Positions 16,230 through 25,074 are shown, numbered from the stretch's first letter. The stretch: DNA of 64,000 bases from UMGS1279 sp045577695 (GCA_045577695.1 JAZNIW010000037.1:1-64000), one strand, 5' to 3'. Notes: generated by a model not told the origin, from the letters alone. A program made the numbers and translations.

Positions 16230-16267
16230 TGCACTCCAACAGATGCAAGTCTGTTGGAGTGCATTTT
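16230..16267 (+). terminator. Terminator of the HipA-like gene
   Basis: TGCACTCCAACAGA (16230-16243) pairs perfectly with 16250-16263 around a 6-nt loop, followed by TTTT. Confidence 0.9.
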
Positions 16268-16318
16268 GAATTACCGCCGGGACCGTCTCTGCGTTCGCGC
16301 GTATCGTGAATATCAATT

Positions 16319-16477
16319 TCACAGCTTTTGTTTTTGATCAATATTTCTAATATGCTGCTTTAAAACAAGGTTTATATATTGCGAAAGCGAACGGTCATCG
16401 TACTCAGCCCTTTCCTTTAATTTCATCAGGATATCATTATCAATTGTAATACTTATTTTTTCTTTCAAGGGTTTCAT
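16319..16477 (-). CDS. Small ribbon-helix-helix (Arc/CopG-like) protein
   Basis: A 52-aa gene on the minus strand, start ATG at 16477-16475 with GAGGTGAT eight bases upstream and stop TGA at 16321-16319. The product begins MKPLKEKISITIDNDIL, a beta strand followed by MKLKERAEYDDRSLSQYI and a second helix, the standard RHH order. It is likely a DNA-binding autoregulator or an antitoxin. The perfect 10-bp tandem repeat at 16526-16545 upstream of its start is a candidate operator. The neighbour is the HipA-like kinase, convergent with it. Confidence 0.75.
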   Translation of the reverse strand: MKPLKEKISITIDNDILMKLKERAEYDDRSLSQYINLVLKQHIRNIDQKQKL

Positions 16478-16525
16478 CTTATCACCTCAAGATTATTATA
16501 AGAAAAAATAATAATTCATATTGAC

Positions 16526-16545
16526 AAGTAGTATAAAGTAGTATA
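16526..16545. promoter_or_regulatory. Tandem 10-bp repeat, candidate RHH operator
   Basis: AAGTAGTATA occurs twice in perfect tandem, overlapping TTGACA (16521-16526). Direct repeats at one helical turn are a common binding arrangement for RHH dimers. The site is about 50 bp upstream of the 52-aa RHH gene and on the other side faces the exopolysaccharide operon. Confidence 0.5.
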
Positions 16546-16633
16546 AAATAAGATGATGAAAAAATTTTAAGTTTTTTTGTTACTTATATAAGCTCTAAAG
16601 GCTAAAAAAACGAAAAAAATTTGCTTATATATA

Positions 16634-16662
16634 TTGAAGAATTTAGAAAGTTGTGATATAAT
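16634..16662 (+). promoter_or_regulatory. Promoter of the exopolysaccharide operon
   Basis: TTGAAG (16634-16639), 17 nt, TATAAT (16657-16662), about 135 bp before the first gene, leaving a long leader. Confidence 0.7.
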
Positions 16663-16797
16663 TTGAAGGAAAAAGTGGTCATTGTCCTCTAGTGGCAGCA
16701 TAATTAGTAATATGATGCTCGCTTTGGCAGAGATTTCCTTCAATAAAGTTTGCATAGCCTACATGTTCTTGGCGTATTCAAGGAGCGAAAAAAATAA
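16663..16797 (+). promoter_or_regulatory. Structured 5' leader of the exopolysaccharide operon
   Basis: The leader starts with TTGAAGGAAA (16663-16672), whose perfect inverted partner TTTCCTTCAA lies at 16734-16743. Nested inside are CTCT/AGAG and AGCAT/ATGCT pairs, so the whole 80 nt could fold as one closed domain. It ends in GGAGCG just before the ATG at 16798. No T-run follows, so it is not a plain terminator. It may control antitermination or translation of the long operon. This is an inference from base pairing only. Confidence 0.5.
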
Positions 16798-17562
16798 ATG
16801 GAAAAACAAGAAAATAGTACCAAGGAATATTATACTATAGATGTATTGCATATTGTCAAGTCGTTATGGAGACGGGCGTGGCTTATTGCGTTGTGCGGTT
16901 TATTAGCCGCCGGAATTGGATTTTCAATATCCGCATTTGTGATTGCTCCTACCTATTCTTCTTACATTAAGTTGTACGTTAACAATAGTTCGATATCGCT
17001 TGGCAATACAAATTTCAGTATCAGTGCTTCGGAACTTACCGCAGCACAAAGTCTGGTTAGAACTTACGGAGATATTTTGGATAGCAGGAGCACATTAGAA
17101 CGCATAATAGACAAAGCTGATGTTGACTACACATGGAAGCAACTATCTCAAATGATATCATACGCTCCATCCAATGAAACTGAAATCATGAAAGTTACAG
17201 TTACTTGCGAGGATCCGTATGAAGCAAGTAAGATAGCTAACACCATCGCCGAGGTTCTTCCGGTGCGTATCTCCGAAATCATTGATGGTGCGTCGATGGA
17301 AGTTGTTGATTCAGCAATTCCGGATATCGAAAAGGTTGCACCGAGTATTACTCGTTATACGGCGGTCGGTCTTGTACTTGGCGTGATTTTGTCAATAATT
17401 ACTTTGGTCGTTATTGCATTGATGGACGATACCATCCATGATGAAGAATATGTTCTCAGAACCTATGATTACCCGATACTAGGCAAAGTACCCAATCTTT
17501 TGAATATTGGTAACAAGACATATGGGTATTATTCTCAGACTCATCGGAGAGTAAGTAATTGA
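16798..17562 (+). CDS. Capsule/exopolysaccharide chain-length regulator (Wzz/CpsC/YveK type)
   Basis: A 254-aa polysaccharide co-polymerase membrane adaptor. A first membrane segment at about 30-52 (AWLIALCGLLAAGIGFSISAF) and a second at about 185-207 (YTAVGLVLGVILSIITLVVI) flank an extracellular Wzz domain. Such proteins set chain length and activate the partner tyrosine kinase, here the next gene. The short cytosolic tail (about 47 residues) follows the second segment. First gene of the operon, preceded by a structured leader. Confidence 0.9.
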   Translation: MEKQENSTKEYYTIDVLHIVKSLWRRAWLIALCGLLAAGIGFSISAFVIAPTYSSYIKLYVNNSSISLGNTNFSISASELTAAQSLVRTYGDILDSRSTLERIIDKADVDYTWKQLSQMISYAPSNETEIMKVTVTCEDPYEASKIANTIAEVLPVRISEIIDGASMEVVDSAIPDIEKVAPSITRYTAVGLVLGVILSIITLVVIALMDDTIHDEEYVLRTYDYPILGKVPNLLNIGNKTYGYYSQTHRRVSN

Positions 17563-17576
17563 TGAAAGGATGGTAG

Positions 17577-18344
17577 ATGAGAATGGGATTGTTTAAAAAG
17601 AAACACAGACATAAGCAATTTATGTCAGGCAATAATGAAATCAGAAAGACGCTTCATAAAAATCTGGAGTTTACCGCTACAGAGCAGTATAAGCTTATCC
17701 GTGCAAATTTGGATTTTACACTTCCAGAAGATGAGAAATGTCCCGTCATCGGTGTAACAAGCTCGATGCGAGGCGAGGGCAAAAGTACGACGGCTGTTAA
17801 TCTTTCTTACGTGTTTGCGGAAAAGGGAAGCAAGGTGTTGTTGATTGATGCTGACCTTCGAATCCCCTCGATTGCGAAAAAACTTGATGTGGAAAGCTCG
17901 CCCGGTCTTGCAGATTTGCTGCGCGGAAAGGGAGCTCAAATTTCTGAGTTTCAGTCACATTTGCTTAGTAATTGGTTCGTTCTTCCGTCGGGAGATATTC
18001 CGCCAAATCCTTCGGAACTTTTGGGGTCCAGCAGGATGGAGAATATTCTAAATCAGTTACGAGAAATATTTGATTATATCATTATTGATCTTCCGCCTGT
18101 CAATCTTGTGTCCGATGCCATTTCGATTTCGAGTTTAATTTCCGGAATGATCGTGGTTATTCGTGAAGAGTACACCGAGAAGAAAGAATTGGAGCGTTGC
18201 TTCCGTCAATTGCAGCTCTCCAATGTAAATGTTCTCGGATGCGTTATGAATGAAGCGAAGTCCGGAAGTGGCTCCTACGGTAAATATAAAAAGTATAAGT
18301 ATTACAAGTACTATCAAAGCTATCCGAAAGGTGCTAAAAAGTGA
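17577..18344 (+). CDS. Bacterial tyrosine kinase (CpsD/CapB type)
   Basis: A 255-aa BY-kinase that phosphorylates its own C-terminal tyrosines and regulates polymer export together with the chain-length protein. Walker A is SSMRGEGKSTTAVNLS (about 62-77), Walker A' LLIDADLRIPS and Walker B YIIIDLPPV. The C-terminal tail is a tyrosine cluster (YGKYKKYKYYKYYQSY). It overlaps the next gene by four bases, which implies translational coupling. Confidence 0.93.
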   Translation: MRMGLFKKKHRHKQFMSGNNEIRKTLHKNLEFTATEQYKLIRANLDFTLPEDEKCPVIGVTSSMRGEGKSTTAVNLSYVFAEKGSKVLLIDADLRIPSIAKKLDVESSPGLADLLRGKGAQISEFQSHLLSNWFVLPSGDIPPNPSELLGSSRMENILNQLREIFDYIIIDLPPVNLVSDAISISSLISGMIVVIREEYTEKKELERCFRQLQLSNVNVLGCVMNEAKSGSGSYGKYKKYKYYKYYQSYPKGAKK

Positions 18345-19042
18345 TCGACTGGCATACTCATATTTTACCCGGAATGGATGATGGAAGTCAAGACGTGGCG
18401 GAAAGCGTAGCGATGATAAATATGCAGGTCTCACAAGGCGTTGATATGGTTGTAGCAACTCCTCACTTTTACGCAAATGACGAAACGGTTGATTCGTTTT
18501 TGGATAGACGAAAAAAAGCATTGGAGTTGTTAATGGCTGAATTGCCGGAAGGACCGCCCGAAATTAGACTTGGAGCTGAAGTCAGGTATTATCAAGGAAT
18601 AAGCCGAATGACAGGTCTGAAAGAACTAAGGATTGAAGGTAGCAAATTACTTCTTTTGGAGATGCCGATGACAGGCTGGACGGAATACATGATCAGAGAG
18701 CTTATTGAACTATCGGGCAAAAATAGTGTTCAGGTTGTTCTGGCCCATATGGAAAGATATTTAAGGCTCCAACAACACTCTGTGTGGGAAAGGATATATG
18801 ACAGCGGCGTTTTAATGCAAGTGAATGCAAGCTTTTTTACATCGCTTGCTTCAAGGCACAGGGCAATATCCCTTATAAAAGAAGGAAAAATACACTTTGT
18901 AGGTTCTGATTCTCATAATATGACATCAAGACCTCCACGGATCGGCAAGGCTTTTGAGATGATTCAGAAAAAGCTTGGCGATGATTATATTAATCAAATG
19001 AACGAGTACAGTTACTCTATGCTCGTTACAACAAGTAATTAA
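18341..19042 (+). CDS. PHP-domain tyrosine phosphatase (CpsB/CapC type)
   Basis: A 233-aa metal-dependent phosphatase that reverses the autophosphorylation of the kinase next to it. The PHP motifs are DWHTHILPGMDDGS (residues 3-16), ATPHF, LGAEVRYY, VLAHMERY and GSDSHNM, which supply the metal ligands. It starts at GTG overlapping the kinase stop (GTGA). Confidence 0.93.
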   Translation: MIDWHTHILPGMDDGSQDVAESVAMINMQVSQGVDMVVATPHFYANDETVDSFLDRRKKALELLMAELPEGPPEIRLGAEVRYYQGISRMTGLKELRIEGSKLLLLEMPMTGWTEYMIRELIELSGKNSVQVVLAHMERYLRLQQHSVWERIYDSGVLMQVNASFFTSLASRHRAISLIKEGKIHFVGSDSHNMTSRPPRIGKAFEMIQKKLGDDYINQMNEYSYSMLVTTSN

Positions 19043-19070
19043 TTATTATATGGAAAGGATGAATTCCAAA

Positions 19071-19751
19071 ATGAAAAAAGTATTGGCAATTTGTTTAATG
19101 ATGGTAATGGTTCTGAGCATGAGTGTAAATGTATTTGCAGCTCCCGACGGCTTTGTTTCAAGTCCTTCCGGAAATCCAGCTCCTAAAGTGGTTGATTTTG
19201 ATCCAAGCGACGAAGAGTGTACCGCTCAGTTGGTTATTACACCTTACGGTGATAGACATGATCTTTCCGATGTACTTCGTGCAATGTTTGAAAAGGCATA
19301 TAACTCGATTGTAAATTCTGATGACCTTACCAAGCTTAATGCTGAACTTGCAAAGATTGCAGCTGACAAAAACATCACCGGCGCAGATCTTGCTGTAAGC
19401 GATTTGTTTGATATCCATGTTACCGGATGTGATTATCACGATGAGCATGTTGATTTTGATATTACATTGGATGCAGATGCTTTGAGACACTTCGTTGGAT
19501 TGCTTCATATGAATAAGGACGGCGTTTGGGAATTGGTTACTGATGCTGAAGTCGTTAATAACGGAGAGCATCTGAAATTTTCCGTTGATTCATTTTCTCC
19601 CTTTGCGATCGTTGTAGATACGAGCAGTGGTACGACTGATACTCCTCAGACCGGTGATAATTCTATGATTCACATTTATGCCATCATTATGGCGGTCTCT
19701 GCGCTTGCAGTTATCGTAATCGCTGTTAAGAGTAAGAAACAGAGAGCCTAA
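19071..19751 (+). CDS. Secreted wall-anchored protein in the exopolysaccharide operon
   Basis: About 226 aa. A signal peptide (KKVLAICLMMVMVLSMSVNVFA) is cleaved near FAA-PD. The mature part is acidic, with no enzyme motif I recognise, and has a segment reading FSVDSFSPFAIVV typical of wall-protein modules. A sortase-type signal TPQTGDN is followed by a hydrophobic helix (IYAIIMAVSALAVIVIAV) and KSKKQRA. The start at 19071 is preferred over 19050 and 19059 because AAAGGATG lies nine bases upstream. It may help attach or organise the polymer, but this is inferred from position. Confidence 0.75.
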   Translation: MKKVLAICLMMVMVLSMSVNVFAAPDGFVSSPSGNPAPKVVDFDPSDEECTAQLVITPYGDRHDLSDVLRAMFEKAYNSIVNSDDLTKLNAELAKIAADKNITGADLAVSDLFDIHVTGCDYHDEHVDFDITLDADALRHFVGLLHMNKDGVWELVTDAEVVNNGEHLKFSVDSFSPFAIVVDTSSGTTDTPQTGDNSMIHIYAIIMAVSALAVIVIAVKSKKQRA

Positions 19752-19772
19752 TAATAATGCTGAAGGATGGTT

Positions 19773-20783
19773 ATGGGAAAAATGAAAACTAAGAATAATT
19801 ATTTGAAATATATAGCTATTGCGCTTGTGATTGTTTTTCTTATAGCCGCCGCGTTTTTACTTCTTGAGGTTTGGGAAAACAGAGAGGGAAGATTCCCTGT
19901 TTCGAATACAGAAGATGGTGTGGTTGAGTACAACGGCAAAGAGTATGTGCAAAAGGACAGCATTGAAACCTTTTTAGTACTTGGCTTGGACAAATATGAA
20001 GGTTCTGATTCTGCGGACTCGCATGAGAGCGGTGTACAGACGGATTTTTTGATGCTATTTGTATTCGATAACGAAAAAAAGCAGTGTACAGCAATTCATA
20101 TTAATCGCGATACAATGACGCGGGTAAACAAGTTAGCCGTAGGTGGCTCTACAGTTGCCGAAACCTATACGAAGCAGATTGCGCTTGCCTATAATTACGC
20201 AAACGCTGATAACGATAAGATCAAGTGTCGCAATACAAAGGACTCTGTCGAATACTTACTTAACGGAGTAAAAGTTGATCATTATTTGTCGTTGACGATG
20301 GACGCTGTTCCTGCGAGCTGTGATCTTGTCGGAGGTGTTGAGGTAACTGTTCTTGATGATTTTACCGGTATTGATGAAGCGCTTGTTAAGGGAGAAAAAG
20401 TTACACTCACCGGTGAACAGACACTTCGCTATGTGCGTACTCGTTATGGTCTTGAAGATAGTACGAACAACACCAGAATGGCTCGCCAACAGCAGTATAT
20501 AGATGCATTGTACAACAAGATCAGTACTCGTATAGAGGAAGATGATGAGTTTCTGGTAAAACTTGTCGATACAATGGATGATTATGTTGTGTACGATTCA
20601 TCCGATCAAAAAATGCTGAAATTTGCAGAGAAGTTTGATGATTATGAATTTCTTGGCACCAAAGAAATTGAAGGCGAATCGAAACTTGGAGATGAATTTA
20701 TAGAATTCTATCCCGACGAAGATTCAATATGGAAAATTGTGATCGATTTATTTTTTACGCAGAAGATGAATGACAACGAATGA
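19773..20783 (+). CDS. LCP (LytR-CpsA-Psr) family ligase
   Basis: A 336-aa membrane protein with one N-terminal segment (YIAIALVIVFLIAAAFLLLEV) and an extracellular LCP domain. Motifs are FLVLGLDKYEG, TDFLMLFVFD, AIHINRDTMTRV, then RYVRTRYGLEDSTNNTRMAR with the phosphate-binding arginines. LCP enzymes transfer lipid-linked glycopolymers to peptidoglycan, so the polymer is probably wall-attached. Start at 19773 follows GAAGG by six bases. ATG codons at 19767 and 19782 are alternatives. Confidence 0.9.
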   Translation: MGKMKTKNNYLKYIAIALVIVFLIAAAFLLLEVWENREGRFPVSNTEDGVVEYNGKEYVQKDSIETFLVLGLDKYEGSDSADSHESGVQTDFLMLFVFDNEKKQCTAIHINRDTMTRVNKLAVGGSTVAETYTKQIALAYNYANADNDKIKCRNTKDSVEYLLNGVKVDHYLSLTMDAVPASCDLVGGVEVTVLDDFTGIDEALVKGEKVTLTGEQTLRYVRTRYGLEDSTNNTRMARQQQYIDALYNKISTRIEEDDEFLVKLVDTMDDYVVYDSSDQKMLKFAEKFDDYEFLGTKEIEGESKLGDEFIEFYPDEDSIWKIVIDLFFTQKMNDNE

Positions 20784-20817
20784 AAGACTCTCTTTTTGAA
20801 GGAGCAGTTATATAGCA

Positions 20818-21519
20818 ATGGAAGTAAAAGAAGAAATATTGATAACGGCTGCCTCCGAAGAAACACCTCTTCACGAAAAAGAGCCTGAGCTGCAATTATA
20901 TATAAACAAGAAACCTGTATATGCATTTTTTAAAAGAGCGTTCGATATCGTTAGTTCTTTGATGGGGTTGATCATACTTTCTGTGCCACTGTTGATTGTG
21001 GCGTTGATTGTTGTGATAGATAGCCCGGGTGCATCTCCCATATATGTTCAGGAGCGTATTGGAAAGAACGGTCGCGAGTTTAGATTCTATAAGTTTCGTT
21101 CAATGATTCCGAACGCTGAGCAAATGCTTGATCAGTTGCTTGAAAAAAACGAGATGGAGGGCCCCGCCTTTAAGATGAAGAATGATCCGAGAATCACACG
21201 GTTCGGACGCTTTATTCGCAAGACTAGCATAGACGAGCTTCCGCAGCTCTGGAACGTCTTGAAAGGCGATATGAGTCTGGTTGGACCGCGTCCGCCGCTT
21301 CCTCGAGAAGTTGCATTATATACGGAATATCAGTACCAAAGATTGTCTGTGACTCCGGGACTTACTTGTTATTGGCAGATTCAACCGAAAAGAAACAGCT
21401 TGTCCTTTGACGAATGGCTTTATTGGGATCTTAAATACATATCTGAACGTAGCTTTTGGACGGATATCAAAATCCTCTTTAAGACTGTAGGTGCTGTATT
21501 CGGATTGGAGGGGATATAG
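20818..21519 (+). CDS. Initiating undecaprenyl-phosphate sugar transferase
   Basis: A 233-aa polyisoprenyl-phosphate hexose-1-phosphate transferase (bacterial sugar transferase family). A polar N-terminus precedes KRAFDIVSSL and a membrane hairpin (LMGLIILSVPLLIVALIVVI). Then PIYVQERIGKNGREF, YKFRSM, DELPQLWNVLKG and SLVGPRPPLPRE are the family catalytic and binding motifs. It puts the first sugar on the lipid carrier. It ends overlapping the next start by one base. Confidence 0.93.
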   Translation: MEVKEEILITAASEETPLHEKEPELQLYINKKPVYAFFKRAFDIVSSLMGLIILSVPLLIVALIVVIDSPGASPIYVQERIGKNGREFRFYKFRSMIPNAEQMLDQLLEKNEMEGPAFKMKNDPRITRFGRFIRKTSIDELPQLWNVLKGDMSLVGPRPPLPREVALYTEYQYQRLSVTPGLTCYWQIQPKRNSLSFDEWLYWDLKYISERSFWTDIKILFKTVGAVFGLEGI

Positions 21520-22721
21520 TGCCGAATATAAAGGACAAGAAAATAAAAATTGCTATGCTTGGGCATAAAAGGATTCCCTCACGTGAAGGTGGAGTCGAAA
21601 TCGTTGTTGCAGAGCTTGCAACAAGGATGTCAAAGTGGGGATTTGATGTAACCTGCTTTAATCGACGCGGACACCATGTCAGCGGTGCTACTTTTGACGA
21701 AGAAACGACAAATGAATATAACGGTGTAAAACTGAAAAGCGTTTGGACACTCGATAAAAAAGGTCTTGCCGCTATGACGGCGTCCTTTTCCGGAGCACTT
21801 TGCGCTGCTTTCGGAAAGTACGATGTTGTCCATTTTCACGCAGAGGGACCTTGCGCTATGATGTGGATTCCGAAGTTGTTCGGCAAAAAATGTATTGCGA
21901 CGATACATGGTCTTGATCATCAGAGGGCAAAATGGGGTAAATTTGCATCGTGGTATATACGCACGGGCGAAAAATACGCCGTGCGTTTTGCTGACTCTAT
22001 CATAGTTCTCAGTGAGAACGTAAAAAAATATTTCAAAGATACATATAACCGAGACACGGTATTTATTCCCAATGGGGTTCTTCCGGCTGTATGCAAGGTG
22101 GCAGATGAAATTACAGAACTCTACGGAATTCATAAAGATGATTACATTCTCTTTTTGGGAAGACTTGTTCCCGAAAAAGGAGTCAAATATTTGATTCAAG
22201 CTTATAAGGAGCTTGACACAGAAAAGAAGCTTGTTATTGCCGGAGGAACATCCGACAGTGGAGAGCATTTGAAGGATTTGATGGCGCTTGCAGGTGAAGA
22301 TCCAAGAATTATATTTACCGGATTTATTCAAGGCAGAGTGCTTGAGGAACTATTCAGCAATGCTTACATATACGTGCTTCCTTCTGACTTGGAAGGAATG
22401 CCGCTGAGTTTGCTTGAGGCAATGAGTTACGGTAATTGTTGTGTTGCGTCTAATATTCCCGAGTGCACAAGCGTTCTCGGCGAGTTTGGAATAACTTTTG
22501 AACAAGGCGATGTCCTTGACTTGAGGTGCAAGCTACAACAGCTTTGTGATGATCCCAGGTCCGTTGAAATTTTCAAGGATCAAGCTGCTGATTACATTTG
22601 CAACAGATACAACTGGGATGACGTAACAAGACAGACATTACAGCTATACGGAGTAACAGAAGTACCAACTTCCTCTGCTCCTACGGAGGAAAGAGAATAT
22701 GAAGGTGCTGTTAGTAAATAA
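21519..22721 (+). CDS. Glycosyltransferase (GT4, rhamnosyltransferase-like N-terminus)
   Basis: A 400-aa GT-B enzyme. The N-terminal domain (KIAMLGHKRIPSREGGVEIVV) is the DUF1972 type seen in capsule rhamnosyl- and glucosyltransferases such as those acting second in the pathway. HFHAEGPCAM and ATIHGLDHQR follow. The C-terminal GT4 domain has FLGRLVPEKGVKYLI and the nucleotide-binding SDLEGMPLSLLEAMSYG. The start is GTG overlapping the previous TAG. The donor sugar is unknown. Overlaps the next gene by 23 bp. Confidence 0.9.
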   Translation: MPNIKDKKIKIAMLGHKRIPSREGGVEIVVAELATRMSKWGFDVTCFNRRGHHVSGATFDEETTNEYNGVKLKSVWTLDKKGLAAMTASFSGALCAAFGKYDVVHFHAEGPCAMMWIPKLFGKKCIATIHGLDHQRAKWGKFASWYIRTGEKYAVRFADSIIVLSENVKKYFKDTYNRDTVFIPNGVLPAVCKVADEITELYGIHKDDYILFLGRLVPEKGVKYLIQAYKELDTEKKLVIAGGTSDSGEHLKDLMALAGEDPRIIFTGFIQGRVLEELFSNAYIYVLPSDLEGMPLSLLEAMSYGNCCVASNIPECTSVLGEFGITFEQGDVLDLRCKLQQLCDDPRSVEIFKDQAADYICNRYNWDDVTRQTLQLYGVTEVPTSSAPTEEREYEGAVSK

Positions 22722-23895
22722 GTTTCTGTACCCTAAGGGTGGAGCAGAAACTTACACATTCAAATTGGGCGAGACTTTGGAAGAGCACGGTCAGAAAGTC
22801 CAATACTTTGGATTAGAGAATTCTAAGAATATTGTTGGAAATCAAGTTGCTGCATATGTAACAGATATGGACTTTAACCAAGGTATCCGCAAGAATCTCA
22901 CTGCACCTTTTCGCATCATCTATTCATCGGAAGCAAAGAAAAAAATCAGTAAGGTTTTATACGATTTCGAGCCAGATGTTGTTCACTTAAATAATATTCA
23001 ATTTCATCTGACACCGAGCATTATTATTGCTGTCGAAAAATATCGCAAAAAGACAGGTAGAAGAGTCAAGATTGTTTATACAGCTCACGATTATCAGCTG
23101 ATCTGCCCTAGTCACGGATTGTTTGATAGCGATATTAATGTGTGCGAGAAGTGTTTGGGAGGCAATTATACACATTGCCTTAGAACTAAGTGTATGAAAA
23201 ATTCCCGTGCAAAGAGTTTTCTTGCAATGCTTGATGCTTACTACTGGAAGCACAGTAAGGCGTATAGTTACATTGATACGATCATATGTCCGTCATATTT
23301 CTTAAAGGCTAAACTCGACTTGCAAGAACGTTTTGCTCATAAGACGGTTGCTGTACATAACTTTATTGAGCCCAAGCAAGCCGATGATGTAATAAAGGGC
23401 GATTACGTCTTAGAGTTTGGACATCTTTCACGCGATAAAGGGACGCTTACGCTCCTTGAGGTTGCCAAAAGAATGCCGAATGTTCGTTTCCTCTTTGCGG
23501 GATACGGTGCCGCTGAAACAGAGATTGCGAAGGTTGTAAATGCGGAATATGTAGGGTTTAAAACAGGTGAGGCACTCAAAGAGCTAATTTCCAAAGCTTT
23601 ATGTAGTGTTTATCCATCTGAATGGTACGAAAATTGTCCGTTCTCTGTTATCGAGTCACAAATGTATGGAACTCCGGTAATAGGTTCACGTATGGGTGGA
23701 ATTCCTGAACTCATTCAAGAAGAAAAAACGGGATTGATGTTTGAAGCCGGAAACGTAGATGATTTAGAAAAGAAACTTCGATATTTGTTAGAAACACCGA
23801 ATATTCTCGAAACATATACTGCAAATTGCAAAAACCTTTCTTTTGAAACGCCGGAAACATATTATCAACAAATGATGAAGATATATGGTGAATAA
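22699..23895 (+). CDS. Glycosyltransferase family 4
   Basis: A 398-aa GT-B enzyme. N-terminal VNKFLYPKGGAETYTFKLG and DVVHLNN, then a cysteine-rich insert (CPSHGLFDSDINVCEKCLGG) often seen in this GT4 subgroup. The C-terminal domain has FGHLSRDKGTLTLL and SEWYENCPFSVIESQMYGTP with the E-x7-E nucleotide-sugar motif. Start is within the previous gene, coupled translation likely. Confidence 0.9.
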   Translation: MKVLLVNKFLYPKGGAETYTFKLGETLEEHGQKVQYFGLENSKNIVGNQVAAYVTDMDFNQGIRKNLTAPFRIIYSSEAKKKISKVLYDFEPDVVHLNNIQFHLTPSIIIAVEKYRKKTGRRVKIVYTAHDYQLICPSHGLFDSDINVCEKCLGGNYTHCLRTKCMKNSRAKSFLAMLDAYYWKHSKAYSYIDTIICPSYFLKAKLDLQERFAHKTVAVHNFIEPKQADDVIKGDYVLEFGHLSRDKGTLTLLEVAKRMPNVRFLFAGYGAAETEIAKVVNAEYVGFKTGEALKELISKALCSVYPSEWYENCPFSVIESQMYGTPVIGSRMGGIPELIQEEKTGLMFEAGNVDDLEKKLRYLLETPNILETYTANCKNLSFETPETYYQQMMKIYGE

Positions 23896-23898
23896 AAC

Positions 23899-25074
23899 AT
23901 GAAAATATATGAAATAGGAACGGGGTATACGCCGATACCAGCACAAATGGGTGCTGCGACGGAAATCGTAGTTGAGGAACTTACAAGATCATTACTAAAA
24001 AACGGTGAGACTGCCGAGATAATAGATATTAGTGCACAAAATAAAGTTAAGACTGATCTTCCGATTACCGAGGTCGCTGTACCTAAAAAGTTTACAGGAA
24101 CAGATGTTAGCCTTGGATTAATGCATAAACTAAAGCGAGTAATATACTCGATTGCACTTGCAAAGAAATTGAAGAATATCTTAAAGGAAGGAAACGACAA
24201 TGTTGTTCTTCATTTTCACAACCAATATAACCTGTATTTCGTTCTAAAGCTTGTTCCAGAGAAATTGCTAAAAAAAGCGATTATTGCCTACACGGTACAC
24301 TCTTATATATGGGGAACTCAATGGGAAGAGATTGAGAGTACTGTTAAGAAGAAGTATTTTCAAGAAATAACCTGTGTCAAGAATGCAGATATTGTGTTGG
24401 TTCTTAACGATATTACAATAGACCACTTTGTTAACAGACTTGGTGTGAGCAGAAATAAGATTCATAAGATAATCAATGGTGTGAATATCGATCGTTATTC
24501 TCCTCTCTCGGAATCTTCTGTCGTAGCATTGAAGAATGATAACAACCTCAAGGATAAAAAAGTTGTATTTCAGGTTGGCTCTGTATGCGATCGCAAGAAT
24601 CAACTGGGGTCTGTACGGATGCTGACGGAATATCTGAAGAATCACCGTGACGTAGTTTATATGTACGCAGGCGGAATCATTGATGCCGAATATCAGCAAT
24701 CGATCATTGATTATGCAAAAGTAAACGATATCTCCGATCAGGTGAGATATGTCGGTGAATTGGCTCCCGGCGAACAACTGAACGAATTTTATAATATCGC
24801 TGACTGTTGTGTGTTTACTTCAACATTAGAGTCATTTGGTTTGGTTATTATTGAAGCTATATCTTCCGGAACACCTGTTGTTCTTGGTAGCAATCTAATG
24901 TTTGATCTTAACAGCGGATATGAAATGTATTATACGGAAGAGGAATTTGTTTCATTGGTTGATTCTGCGCTGAAAAAAGTAAAAGCACCGCGTGATGAAT
25001 ATAGTAATGTTCTCAAAAAATACAGTTGGGATTCAGTAGCACGTGACCACATAATGCTATTCACATCGAAATAG
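23899..25074 (+). CDS. Glycosyltransferase family 4
   Basis: A 391-aa GT-B enzyme. It has an N-terminal region with MGAATEIVVEELTR, HFHNQYNLYFVL, AYTVHSY, then INGVNIDRYSP. The C-terminal domain shows FQVGSVCDRKNQLG, RYVGELAPGEQ and STLESFGLVIIEAISSGTPV (E-x7-E). Three bases after the previous stop. The transferred sugar is unknown. Confidence 0.88.
   Translation: MKIYEIGTGYTPIPAQMGAATEIVVEELTRSLLKNGETAEIIDISAQNKVKTDLPITEVAVPKKFTGTDVSLGLMHKLKRVIYSIALAKKLKNILKEGNDNVVLHFHNQYNLYFVLKLVPEKLLKKAIIAYTVHSYIWGTQWEEIESTVKKKYFQEITCVKNADIVLVLNDITIDHFVNRLGVSRNKIHKIINGVNIDRYSPLSESSVVALKNDNNLKDKKVVFQVGSVCDRKNQLGSVRMLTEYLKNHRDVVYMYAGGIIDAEYQQSIIDYAKVNDISDQVRYVGELAPGEQLNEFYNIADCCVFTSTLESFGLVIIEAISSGTPVVLGSNLMFDLNSGYEMYYTEEEFVSLVDSALKKVKAPRDEYSNVLKKYSWDSVARDHIMLFTSK

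Noticed and set aside
16676..16745. tRNA-like gene in the exopolysaccharide leader
   Set aside because: It folds partly, but there is no T-loop GTTC motif and no acceptor stem with CCA.
21630..22331. 233-codon open frame on the minus strand
   Set aside because: Antisense to a well-supported glycosyltransferase gene; composition is not protein-like.
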